Below the pieces are notes generated by a model. The model ran no database searches. It was not told the DNA's origin and saw nothing but the letters and a program-made list of their open reading frames with translations. 64,000 nt of DNA from Wuchereria bancrofti. Taxonomy: Eukaryota > Nematoda > Chromadorea > Rhabditida > Onchocercidae. Every line of letters starts with the position of its first letter. Position 1 is the first letter of the stretch. The stretch is from positions 10,783,362 to 10,847,361 of the forward strand of contig SSBO01000009.1 of NCBI GenBank assembly GCA_005281725.1. Direction: 5' to 3'. This document shows, in pieces, positions 36,901 through 49,088 of the stretch. A program made the translations under genes and the position numbers.

Positions 36901-39900
36901 AATAACTTTTGCTGCTTACAAAAAAAAGAAAAAAACGAAAAAGAAAATTAGACGAAAAATTAAATAAAATTCTGTATTAACAGAAATAATTAATTATTGG
37001 ACTATAAAGAGTTGAAAAAGAAACTGAAGAACAGGTAGGATAAACCATAATTTTACTAATAACTTTAATTAATATTGAAATAAATAGAAGATGATGATTC
37101 CAAATGATCTATCAATTTAAAGTATTTTTATTAAAATTCTTGAAGTATTACAAGTTATTTTATTTTTAAAAAAGAATTAAAGACAATTTGTTGTTTTATT
37201 TATTTTTCATTCCATAAATCTAATTCTTACAATTCATTGATTTCATTTTTAATTTCAATTTCTCATTATTCATTTACTTATTTACTTTATTTATTCTTTT
37301 ACTCAAAATAACTCATTTAATGTAAGAATTTCATAATTTTAGCTTTTATATACATTTTCATATTTGACTATATTTGAGTATAACTATATTTCATCTTTGT
37401 TTTGATGATTTTGGAAATTGGAATAAAATTTTGCTAAATTTTAATTTATTGATTGATTAAATGAATGATAATTTTTGCAGAGCAATTGATGGTACTGCAT
37501 TACGTGGGAAGCATTATGAGTTTGAAGAAGGTGAAGTTATTTTTGAAGATAATCAAACTGAGTAAGTTAACTTAATTTTTTCATTGAGTAAATTATCATT
37601 ACCAAATTAAATTACATTTTTTTATTCTCATCGTTATTTTTAAATAATTTAAATTCTAGTTAGTTAATTTCTTTTTTTCTTTAGAGCATTCATTGAGATT
37701 GGTATAACAAATACTGAGCAATATGAAAGGATGGATTATTTTTTTATCATACTTGATCAACCAATTTGGATCAAAAAGATGTCAGGTAATTTAAAAAAAA
37801 AAAAATTTAATCAGTAATTTAAGCATATGTTGTAATTAATTGCTGCTAATTTGATGAACAAATAAATTTATTATACCCTAATATACTGTTTATTTATTTC
37901 TTTTTTTTCTTGCATAAATTATCAAAACGACTGATAAGGTAAATAGTGTAATACTAACGGACATCCAAAAGATAAAAAGTATTTTGCCTTTTTGTTGATG
38001 ATAAAAGATACCCGAAAAATAAGTAATGGTAAATAGTAGCACAAAAAAAATTGATTAAATGATACAATGAAAAAAGTTTCATGTAAAATTGTTCAATTTA
38101 GATTTGAGAAAAATTCAAGAACGTTTTTTGAAGCGAATTGAACGAAAGAAAAATGATTCATTGAATAGCTTAAATAGAAAGAGTGAATCATTTGATTGTG
38201 ATGGTATGTTACATAAAATTTTATAGTTAAAAAATTTTTAACCATAAAATTTTATAATTTTACAATTGGAATAAAAGTTAAATTTGATTAAAAATAAATT
38301 CAACCCATTTTTTTCATATTTTTATTAAGAAAAAAGTGTGAAATTTAATCAAATCCTTTAGTGTTTAAACAAAAAAAAAAAAAAATGAGATAAATTGTTA
38401 CTTAATTATTAATATAGCATTATCAAATATGAATACAAATTGAGTCAAATGATCATTTGTCGAAATTAACAACGTTTAGTTTTTTTTTTTTTTTTTTTTC
38501 AAATATTAGCTGGCTATCAATAAATGGCCAAAATAATTTTATAAATTACTCAAATTATTTTGTCTAGCAAAATGTTTTAACATTTTTGTTTAAATTAGAA
38601 AAGTAAATTTGAAAAATTTCATAATTTTTTATGAATTCTTAATTTTCTTTAATAAAATTTATTAATGTAAAATTTCTTTCCAGATAAAAATTTGACGACA
38701 ACAACAACGCAAACAGTATCATCTGTTGGTTTTACTCATACTTCATCCTCGTCTCCAAATCTTTTTCATCTTTCCAATCTTTTCAAACGACGAATGAGTT
38801 CTTGGATGGCTAGCAATCGAGATGAAGGTCATTTTCTTTGACCATTGACCATTATTTTCTTTTGATAACTGCTTACCTGAATATTCTCTTATTCATTAGC
38901 ATAATTTTGTTTATCATTTGATTTATTAATATTACAGTTTGCTGAATATATTAAGCATAACTAATTAAAATTAAATGAATTAATTATGTTACATTGTTTC
39001 AATTTGTGTAATTTACAATTAATAGAAAAGATTTTAAAAAGGTGTATCTCGTCATTATTAAATTTACGATAAAAGTCTAAGGTAATCTAAGATTAAATAT
39101 AGAAAATTTGAACTAAACAATATTATTATCAAATATTAGAAGGAAAATTTTATTATAAATGGACAAGATTACAGTATTTTTTACGTATAACATAAAGTTT
39201 TCTCTTCTTCCTTTTTTATAAATTAATTAGATTTTAAATTATTTCCACTAATCTTCATTAAAAATTTTTTATTTTTCATTTTTCAGTGTTTATCGCTGTA
39301 TTGTAAGAGTAATTTAAACGTCTTACAAATGTCAGCAATTTTGGTATAGAAGGCAAATTTTATGATCATTAATTAAATTATCAACTAAAGATTATAAAAA
39401 ATCAACTAAAAATCATAAAAAGTTAATTTCAACTAATTAAATTTAAAACGATTGAAGTGACATGTATTAAAGAGGTAATAGTTTATGAGAAAAGTGATTA
39501 ATTTATATGAAAATTACTAATTTGGTTGAAAAAGTTTTTCAAAATAGAAACTTTCTAATGTTTCTAATGGAAACTAATTTCAAAATTTATACTTTTTCAT
39601 TCGAAAGAAAAAATGAATAATTCATTAAATGAAAATTTATGTTATAATTTTACCGTATGTTACCGTACTTCTTATTAGCTATCATTATCATATCTTTCCT
39701 TAGACATTTTCAGTTTGACAAATGAAAATCACATTTGAAAATTATTGATGAAAGATAGAAATTATAAAGAAACAAATTGATAGTAAGTTAACAATAAATC
39801 TTTCATCCATTCAAATGTCATTTTTTTTCACTCATCTCTTCAAAAATATATTAAATATGATAATCACTTTTTAAACCTTTCTTCTAATTAATTATCTCTG

Positions 39901-42607
39901 AAGTAGCATTTCATACTTTATTATTGCTTATTTTGCTTTAAAATACTTTGTTGACATTTCTAACAAATTGCAAAAAAAAAAAAAAAATCAGAGCTACTCA
40001 AATAAACTCAAATTTTCTCAAATGTAAAATTAAGCGCAAATTTTTTTCTGTTTACATTAATTGCTTTGAAGTAAATTATTCCTTTTTTTTCTTTTGAACA
40101 AATTATGCACTGTTGTTAATGCATATTTTTATTTGTAGATTTCGATGAAAGAGAAGAAAAGTTGACAAAAGAGGAACTTGAAATTGCTGAATTAGGAAAG
40201 CCACGTCTGGGAAAATTCAAACAATGTCAAATTACTATCAAAGAAAGCCGAGAATTTCGAGTTGATATTTTTTTTTTTAAATATTATTATAAATAAGAAT
40301 GTTTTGGTTAATAATTAATATAAATGACGTAAATAAGTGTTATATGAATAGTATAAAATTATTACAATTATTATTTGAATAAAATCGGATGAAAAAAAAA
40401 TGTATTTTTGAGCTGATATTTTTTTTTTAAATATTATTATAAAAATAGGAAAAATTTTTACAATTTGCCGATGTTTTTAACTGTTCATATAATCAAAAGA
40501 AGAGAAATATTATTATTAGGAAATTCTAATATATTAATTTTAATATTTCTAATTTATTCGAAAATTTCATATTCAAATTTATTCAGAATGTAATCGATCG
40601 TATGTTACGAAATGCTAATGCATCATTTATGCTTGGTACAACAAATTGGCGTGAACAATTTACCGATGCTTTAACTGTTCATGCTGGTATATAATTTAAT
40701 TATGATTAATAATTAAATATGATTAATAAAGCTGTATAATTAATATGAAATTAATAATTAACATGAGAAATAAAATTTTTATTGAAATTAATAATAATAG
40801 TTATTAATATGAAAAGTAAAATTTTTAATCGAAATAAATATATTAGTACTGAAAGAAATATTTGATTTAGTTTTTTATAGGTTTTGAGGATAATGAAAAT
40901 GTCAATGAGGAACAGATGAATAAAGAAGATGAAAAATTAAAACCACGATTTTTTGATTATTTCATGCATTTCTTATCATTACCATGGAAATTATTATTTG
41001 CAACAATACCACCAACAGGTAAAATATTCATCAACAGGTAAAATATTCATCAACAGGTAAAATATTCATCAACAGGTAACTCTTATTTTCTATTGTTTTT
41101 TTATCGCTATAATAAAATGAAAAATAGAAATGAATTTTAGATTATTGGGATGGTTGGGCATGTTTCATCGTATCAATTATTTTAATTGGTACGCTGACAG
41201 CTATTATCGGTGATTTAGCATCACAGTTTGGATGTTGGGTTGGTCTCAAAGATGCTGTCACAGCAATTTCATTTGTCGCACTTGGTACATCAATTCCAGG
41301 TAATATGCTTTTTTTTTAAAAAAAAAAGGTGAATTTATTTGACAAAGTTTTTGAGCATTTTACTAAATAGTAAAACCAGGTGACTGGAATAGTTGGAAGA
41401 GATTTTTGGAAGAGAAAAGTGAATGAAAGAAATTTTGAAATCTTATCATTTTTCTATGTGAAAATGATAAGAAATGTTTATCACATAATTTTCTGCTATA
41501 GTTTGCTTTTAAAAAATAAAAAAAATTAGCTAAGAGCAATGATAATTTAGAAATGAGTTATTTTGAGTTAACATTTCAAATAAAAACACTTTTTTTTTTC
41601 TTTTAAGATACATTTGCATCTAAAGTAGCAGCAATTCAAGATAAATATGCTGATTCATCAATTGGTAATGTTACTGGCTCAAATGGTGTTAATGTATTTT
41701 TAGGAATTGGTTTGTTAATTTTCTTATCACCTATGTTATAACTAATAATTTATCAATTTTACTTACTATAATAATAAGTATTATTTGTTAGAAATTTTAC
41801 AAATATTTGAAGAGAAAAAAAAAAGTTTTTTTTTTTTTTAAAATGTTTTATGATAATTTCTTTTTTTTTATTTTGTTTTTTTCAGGGATAGCATGGACAA
41901 TGGCAGCAGTTTATCATCGATGGCATGGTGACAATTTTTATGTTGAACCAGGAACACTTGCATTTTCAGTGACAATATATTGTATAGAGGCATTAATCTG
42001 TATTGCAGTGATTATCATAAGACGACGTCCTCCAATTGGAGGTGAACTAGGTGGACCTATGAAATATAAGGTTAAATTTTTTATTTGAATTATCAAAATT
42101 TGATAAATTATTTGAAGTTCTAAAAAGATAAAGATAAATCATTACATAATTACGATATGTAATTAAGTAAAAAAAGTTCAACTGATTAAAATTATGTGTA
42201 TCAAAAAATTTGAGCATTAGCTAATAAATTTGTTTTAATAAATAGCTATTAAAAAGCTAAGCTAATGTCTCACTTGAAATTTTCAATAATCCAATAAACT
42301 TATAATTAATTATCAAATTTTCTATGAGTACAAATATACTCGTTTAGAATATTACTACCTTAAGTAAAATATATACTACTTTTACTATATAGTGTTTTTA
42401 TTCCTGTGAAAAAGCATAAAAAAGTAAAGAACATAAAAAAAAAAGAAAATAAAATTTATCATCTGGAATTTTCCAAAAAAAAAAAAAGAAATTCCCAATA
42501 ATTTTTTATTTTTTCAGGTGCTAACATCAGGTTTATTTGTTACTCTTTGGCTTACTTACCTCGGTCTTTCTGCGCTCGAATCATATAATGTCATTTCTGG
42601 TTTTTAG
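27908..42607 (+). CDS. ncx: Na+/Ca2+ exchanger, SLC8/NCX type
   Basis: Plasma-membrane antiporter swapping Na+ for Ca2+. Exons: 27908-28122, 28747-28881, 29268-29371, 30425-30462, 30931-31094, 31212-31356, 31509-31607, 31833-32002, 32270-32345, 32871-33110, 33522-33720, 34037-34163, 37481-37561, 37685-37785, 38102-38203, 38684-38827, 40139-40260, 40587-40686, 40881-41018, 41141-41299, 41608-41709, 41886-42070 and 42518-42607. All phases agree; 1,011 residues. Order: signal-like hydrophobic segment, first membrane half with the alpha-1 repeat ([20 protein letters not shown]), XIP-like basic stretch ([10 protein letters not shown]), two Calx-beta domains ([37 protein letters not shown]), second membrane half with alpha-2 ([29 protein letters not shown]) and terminal helices. 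Exons 10-12 occur again at 35055-36347 in a duplicated block excluded here. An acceptor at 27879 precedes the ATG. Orthology to a particular C. elegans ncx gene is not decided. Confidence 0.93.
32811..34993 (+). repeat. Duplicated 2,183-bp block, copy 1 (NCX exons 10-12)
   Basis: Contains exchanger exons 32871-33110, 33522-33720 and 34037-34163. Every position compared equals copy 2 at an offset of 2,184. A single N at 34994 joins the copies. This is the copy used in the gene model; see findings for why it looks like an assembly artefact. Confidence 0.95.
33139..33396 (+). repeat. ~62-bp tandem repeats in exchanger intron 10
   Basis: About four degenerate units containing 'aaaatgaaattgttaaag' and 'aagcataaaattaatttt'. 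The same array recurs at 35323-35580 in copy 2 of the duplicated block. A tandem array beside the junction region may have helped mis-assembly. Confidence 0.8.
34995..37177 (+). repeat. Duplicated 2,183-bp block, copy 2
   Basis: Repeats copy 1 (exon copies at 35055-35294, 35706-35904 and 36221-36347). Only sequence after 37177 continues into exon 13 at 37481. Splicing exon 12 of copy 1 into exon 10 of copy 2 would join phase 2 to phase 0 and break the frame. Confidence 0.95.
40405..40493 (+). other. Decayed copy of exchanger exon 17/18 edges inside intron 17
   Basis: 40405-40445 resembles the end of exon 17 and the intron start ('gagctgatattttttttt' against 'cgagttgatattttttttt' at 40258). 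40460-40493 resembles the end of exon 18 ('gatgtttttaactgttcat' against 'gatgctttaactgttcat'). No intact frame remains. Confidence 0.45.
41019..41075 (+). repeat. Three 19-bp repeats carrying extra splice donors
   Basis: The unit gtaaaatattcatcaacag occurs three times directly after exchanger exon 19. Each copy recreates the AACAG|GTAA context, giving four potential donors (41018, 41037, 41056 and 41075). Only the first keeps the reading frame with the exon at 41141 without an in-frame TAA. Confidence 0.9.
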
Positions 42608-44088
42608 ATTAATTCAAGATCGCTTCATAGTTTTCATCTATATTTTTTAAAACTAACTGAAATTCTTACTATTTATTATTACTAGCTTTTTTTTCAATTT
42701 GTCATTTGTTGCAATTTTTCTCGATTATATTTTTTCAAAAATTAAACTTTTTCTCTTTTGTTCGATTCTCATTTGTTGTTTTTATCCATGTACTGAATCC
42801 AAGATCAATAATAATACTAATAATGAATTATAATAACAATAGTAATATTAACGATAAATAATAGTAATAATTAAGCAATAATCAGTGATAAAAGTGATAA
42901 TAAATAATGATAATAACAGTAGCAATAATAACAAAGATAATGATGATAATAGTAGTAATAAATAATGATAATAACAGTAGCAATAATGATAAAGATAATA
43001 GTGATAATTAATTTTCATTGTGTAATAATAACGATGTTAGTGACAATTATTCATTTTTATTCTAATGATACAATTAGAACAGTTGTAGGATATAGTGAAA
43101 CATTGTGATAGATAGTTGTCCTCCTTATTCTCTTATCACCTTATCATCTATCCCACTTGTAAAATTTCTTATAAACATAGAATAGGATTTCATTTGCTTG
43201 TCCAATTTGTCATCTTTTTTTTTTTTTTTTTGTAATTCTTTAAGATAATATTTTTTGAAAATGAAAAAAATTTTCTCTTTTTAATTTCAAAAATTTGTCA
43301 CATTTATGCTATCAATTTTTTTGTCACATTTGTATATGCTTGTGATAAAATGCAATATGCAAGTAAATTATATAAAATTATTAAAATGCACGCACATAGC
43401 AATTTTAAATGATTTATTCATACATTATTTGCTGATTGACACATTAGTAAATGTAAAATTGTATGTACAAAATAGCTTATATTTACATCACCAACGAATT
43501 GTAAATTATGATTGAAAAGAAAATTTAAGTATAAATTGAATTTCTTTTAATCTTTGTTAGATTTCAGAAATTTTATTGTAAATTTCAAAGTAAACAATCC
43601 TTACTATAAAATGAAATAAAATTAAATTCCTTGCTTATTTAACAGTAATGCTTGTAAACTATTACTTATAACTTTCATGAGTAACTCAGAGTATATTCTA
43701 TATTAGAGGAATATTTCAAGAAATGCAATAATTACAGAAGAAAAATATTGTAGTACAAAAATAATTTAAAGTAATTAATGGAAATCAGTGATGTAATTAT
43801 AGCTGTAATTACAGTTTATGATAAATTTAAATTTTACTATAATTACAATCAATGAGCATTCTTCTGTTTATATCCTTGTTTGAACTGAAATAAGAATTTA
43901 TTGGCAATAAATGAATAAAGTAAAAATGAGCAGAGATAAAATTATGTTAAAATTAAAAAAGAAATTGTTTGAAATTTTTACGGAATAATATTTTGGTAAA
44001 TCAAACAAACAAATTACAAGTAATTCATTATTTAATTAAATGGAATTTACAGCTGTTACTGATGTACCATATCGTATAACTGATTTTC
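42608..44088. other. Exchanger 3' region and convergent intergenic DNA
   Basis: The exchanger and the next minus-strand gene converge here. 42805-43015 is rich in AATAAT/GATAATA microsatellite-like sequence, with a partial direct repeat (about 42903-42940 and 42960-43000). No coding frame is credible. Confidence 0.6.
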
Positions 44089-46421
44089 TCAATTCTCTCT
44101 TAATCCGGTTAACTTGAATTGATCTCTTTTATCTTTTCTTTTTCTTTTTAGAAAAAAAAAAAAAAAACTATTTGTTGATATGTAAAGTTGAATTACAGGA
44201 TGAAGATCAGTTCGAAATATGATAAATCCAGCTAAAGTACTATAATTAACATTTTGAAGACGTTCAGCAGCATCACGAATCACTCCGCAAGGCAATCGAA
44301 CCATTAATTTCTGAAAAAAATTTCATAATAATTAAATTAAATTGCATTCCTAAAATGATTTCAAGTTTGTTCAGCACAAGAAACAATTATCACTGTTATC
44401 AGAAAAGCATTACTGCTATGTAAACTGATAACTATATAAGTATTATTATTATTATTGCTATATTCTAATGTAATTTGATTAAATTAATTGATCAAATATA
44501 TTCATTAAAATGATTAGTTCTTAATTCAATTAATTGAATTGATTATATGTGTTAATTAAAATGAATAATTTTTAGCATACAAATGATAAATTTTCTAGAA
44601 TGGAAGAGATAATTAGAAAAGAATATGAGAATAATACAATATATTTATAATAATTATAATTATAGGAATTAATTACTAAACATTAATCAATGATATTTAC
44701 CACTTGAAAATATCAAAAACACTAAAATATATTAGTGAATGTAAAATATTAATGGAAATATTTAAATATGAAATATTGACTATTTAAATTGATCAAAAGT
44801 ATTTTAATCCAAAAGTGTACCATATCAGGAAAATATATTAAATAAATAAATATTTACGGTATTTTATCAATAATTCTTGAAAGCAATTCAAATTAAAAGT
44901 TTGCGAAAAAAAAGAGAAAAAGAAAAAAATAATTTTTAGATCATTTCCAGCTTAGAATACTTTTCAATTTAAAAGACTAAGGTCAACAGGCCACTGCAAA
45001 AAAAAAAAACAAGCTTTTTAGTATTAATTATGTAAAATAAAACAACACTAACATCAGGCAATTGTTTCAATTGATTATAAACATAATCATCAGAGGATGT
45101 TAAAATGCCTTTATCAGTGCTTTTATCAGTATTGTTTAATTGTTTTGGGCTTGACTGAATGGATGGCTCATTATGCTGCAATTAAAATTATCATCATCCA
45201 TTTACCATAAATTTTAAATTCCTTTTTGATAAATTAGAATAAGAATATTTGCATTTCATTGTTCAATAAATGATAAACAAAAAGAATGAAATGAAATAAT
45301 TTGAATAAATAGAAATAAAAGAATTTAAAAAAATTTTTTGGCAAAAAAAAATTTATTATCACTACTTTGAAAATATTAATGTAAGATTGTTAACATGAAA
45401 TTTTGTCTAAGGACATTTCATTTAGATATGAGTGAATCGTCAATAGATCTAATGTTTAATTGATTGTTACATAATTATAATTTAATTTATTACTTAATTA
45501 TAGCCTGTTACATAATTATAATTTAATTTATTACCTAATTATAACTTGTTACATAATTGTAATTTAATTTATTACTTAACTATAACTTGTTACATAATTG
45601 TAATTTAATTTGTTGTTTAATTATAATTTGTTACATAATTGTGCTACAGTTATAGTAATTCTAAAATACTAAATAGCTGTATGATTTTTTGTGGTAATTT
45701 CATAACAAAATAGCTTTGAAAATATGAAAGAAGAAAAACTGATGAAATGTGAAATTTAAACTATTAACTTTACTATTAGTAACCATCGCATTGTTCCGTT
45801 TTGATTTCAATGATTTAATAACACTTTTGACGTGAACGCTTGTACACTTACGGATTGGTCGTCTGCAAAAAAAAAACAAAAACAAAAAAAAAACAAAAAA
45901 AGAACAAAAATGAAAAACGTTTGAATATTTAAATGTTTTTCATACTCTCATTTAAATGTTTTAATAGTCTGACAATTTTAACCTTCCAATTTCATAAATA
46001 AAAATTTCAAAAAAAAAGAAAAAAGAAGCAAATTGTGTGTGATAACATTTACTTATGCTTTTTGCTAATTGTTTGCAAGGTGGCTCGTATCGCTTCACGT
46101 GCAGCTAAAAGAAAAAAATATTTTGAAAAATTTTCGAAAAGATAAAAAACCAGTATTGCACATAAAAATTACCACATTAAATGTGTGCTTTGTTCATTTT
46201 ATCAATTATCATTGAAATAATGCTATATCAGTAATTTGTATTCTTTGATGACAGTATTCAATTTAAATTACAATCAAATTTTATCGAACTTTTTTTTTTA
46301 ATTTAATTACTGATTTAAATAGTTGAAATGTTAATTCATCTTGACATTAATAAAATTTTGCTTAAAAGAAAAAGAAAAATGAGAAAAAGTTACCTTCTGC
46401 AGCCTTTCGTTTACTTCGCAT
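44089..46421 (-). CDS. Unrecognised small basic protein, six exons
   Basis: Exons on the minus strand: 46421-46394, 46104-46053, 45862-45769, 45175-45053, 44310-44197 and 44112-44089. Phases agree at every junction, with acceptors such as ttcttttag, tttttgcag, aattgcag and attttttcag. The start is MRSKRKAAE; the product is about 144 residues. The N-terminal half is lysine/arginine-rich (RATLQTISKKHK, HVKSVIKSLKSKRNN), the middle polar (SPKQLNNTDKSTDKG) and the C-terminus more hydrophobic (LMVRLPCGVIRDAAERLQ). The last intron is uncertain, because the frame is also open through it. A nuclear role would fit the charge, but no family was recognised. Convergent with the exchanger gene. Confidence 0.5.
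45466..45645 (+). repeat. ~41-bp tandem repeat in an intron
   Basis: Four to five degenerate head-to-tail copies of a unit starting gttacataattataattt, between the third and fourth exons of the minus-strand small gene. Confidence 0.85.
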
Positions 46422-47318
46422 TGTTATATTTCTTTGCTAAATTAATTTTTTCTAAAGTTCAAAGTTATTATAAATTAAAATATGTTCCCTTTTAATAGGG
46501 AATGTGGTAATAAATTAATTAATCAACATTCTGAGTTGATTTTTTGTTTATTTAAAAAAAAAAGAAAAAACAGAATTATGAGAGATTAAGAAGGTAACTA
46601 GGAAGACTTCACAATCCATATATGAAACTAAGTTTTATTGGAACTTCATAAAAAAAAAACAAACCAAACAAAACATTGAATAAATCAGAAGAAAAAAAAA
46701 AGTATACATCGGCGCAAAATTGTAGATTAAATATTAGCGCCAATTAGTTATATTGATTACAAAAATGCTGGTAGAATGTAGTAATATAATCTTATTTCTT
46801 TAATTTTATTCAAATTATTTATTAACGATTAATCCGAAGTACTTCTGATGAAAGAATTTAACAATTTAGAAATTTTTTTTTTCTTCACTGAAATATTAAA
46901 ATACCGATGATAAATAAAGCAGAAGAAAAGGCACCTAATTTTACTTTTTATAAATTTGAATATTTCAATAAAGAATTTGTGTTATAATTTCAAGATGAAC
47001 TGTTGTCGTTGTTCAGGAAGCGCACCGATTGTTGTTTTAAAATGGAATGAAATCATAATGAAATATAAATGATTTTATATTGCTAAAAAGAAAGTCGCAT
47101 TCAAAAAATTTTCAATTTATCAATGAAATCATTCTATTATCACTATCTTTTATTGCTAATGTCTCATATTTTAGTACTATATTTTCATCATGCACAAAAA
47201 AAAAAATTGACTTAAATTTAAAAATAGATTTAAAAGTATTTGCATCTGCTATGGCTTTAATCGCATTGTATAATTAACAAGAATTTTGCATATTTAATTT
47301 TTTTTTTTTTGAAAAAAA

Positions 47319-47578
47319 TGTAAGTAACCAAAAAATAATTTAAACTAATATAGCTAAAAAGCAAAAAAATTAAAAGTGACACTTTAAAATAATTAATTTT
47401 AATTCGAACATATTCTATTAATTACAATTTACAAAATAATTTTTTTTAAAAAAATGTAAGTAATCAAAAAATAATTTAAACTAATACAGCTAAAAAGCGA
47501 AGAAATTAAAAGTAACATTTTAAATTAATCAATTTTAATTCGAACGTATTCTATTAATTTCAATTTACAAAGTAATTT
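47319..47578 (+). repeat. ~130-bp tandem duplication
   Basis: 47319-47444 and 47453-47578 align almost end to end ('ataatttaaactaata(t/c)agc', 'ttttaattcgaac(a/g)tatt') with scattered substitutions. Confidence 0.85.
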
Positions 47579-48650
47579 ATAATTTGTAGAAATAAAATAT
47601 GAATGATAATGCCATGATAAGAAATGATCTTAACAATGTTGAAATTCATAGCAAGGAGAATGAAAATGGGATAATTTGTAAATAGGAATTCTGTAAATTA
47701 ATTAACGAATTTATAGATAATAAGAATTTAAATGATAATAAAATAACGATGAAGTAATTAATAACAGTAATGGTTTTAAATATAAATGAAAAAATAAGTG
47801 AATGTTAATATAAATGAATTAAATATAAATGAATCAAAAAGATTTAAATTTTGATTTTAAAAATTAAAGTTGATAAAGTAATGAAAATCTAACAAATAAC
47901 TGCATTATTAATCTTATAATAAATTTTAAATTTGAATCAAGTAAATTTATAAATATCGTTGTGACTTTAATATGGATAATTTTTGATAAAAATTTACAAT
48001 TTCAAATAATTTTATTGACAAATATTGAAATTTGAGAAGTAATCTAGAAATTTCTAAATTACTTTGCTTTGAAATATTCTTATATAAACAAATATGATTT
48101 CTAAAAGAATTAAATTAAAGGTGAATTGTTTTGTAAATTATTTCCACGGCAATGATGGAAGATAAAGGGATGATAAAAAGTGATAAAATTATTTTTAGAG
48201 ACAACTTCAAATATTCAATATTCCATTAAAGTGGAAAACTATAATTTTAATTATCTAAGATACTGCATCTGATTCTGAATATTGGTTGACTCTTTAATGT
48301 TAGAATGTTTCTACTCTGATAACGCAATTACTTTTATCAAAAAAAAAATTATAAATTGTTAAATAGCAGCAATGAAAAGTTATCAAAGTTAATTTCTACT
48401 CTGATAACGCACGCATAAGAGGAACTCTGCTAATATCAAAATTTTTAACTTAGACTCTCCCACACAATAAAAGTTCGTACCATTATTGTAAGTACTAGGC
48501 TTTATTATTTTAAACTATGAATGATATAAATTAGCCAAGAAATTATGATATGAATTAGCCATGAAAAATTCAATGAATTTTCAGATTTTCCTAGTTATAA
48601 ATGGTTAATGGAAGGGAAAGATGGACAACTTATCTTTTGCTTTGTTAAAA

Positions 48651-49088
48651 AAGTGATAATTTAGTGATGCCAAATGATTAGAAGTGATAATTCAGTGATA
48701 CCAAATGATTAGAAGTGATAATTTAGTGATGCCAAATGATTAGAAGTGATAATTTAGTGATACCAAATGATTAGAAGTGATAATTTAGTGATGTCAAATG
48801 ATTAGAAGTGATAATTTAGTGATGCCAAATGATTAGAAGTGATAACTTAGTGATGTCAAATGATTAGAAGTGATAATTTAGTGATGTCAAATGATTAGAA
48901 GTGATAATTTAGTGATGCCAAATGATTAGAAGTGATAATTTAGTGATACCAAATGATTAGAAGTGATAATTTAGTGATGTCAAATGATTAGAAGTGATAA
49001 TTTAGTGATGCCAAATGATTAGAAGTGATAACTTAGTGATGTCAAATGATTAGAAGTGATAATTTAGTGATGTCAAATGATTAGAAGA
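48651..49088 (+). repeat. 31-bp minisatellite, about 14 copies
   Basis: The unit starts aagtgataatttagtgat and ends caaatgattag. Copies differ mainly at two positions (gcc/acc/gtc, and attt/actt). Each contains TGATAA. No unique spacers separate units, so it is not a CRISPR-like array. Confidence 0.97.

Noticed and set aside
46995..47072. Short cysteine-rich ORF MNCCRCSGSAPIVVLK
   Set aside because: Only 25 codons, with no splice partners or family match.
48651..49088. CRISPR-like repeat array
   Set aside because: Repeats are contiguous with no unique spacers, and this is a eukaryotic genome; it is a minisatellite.
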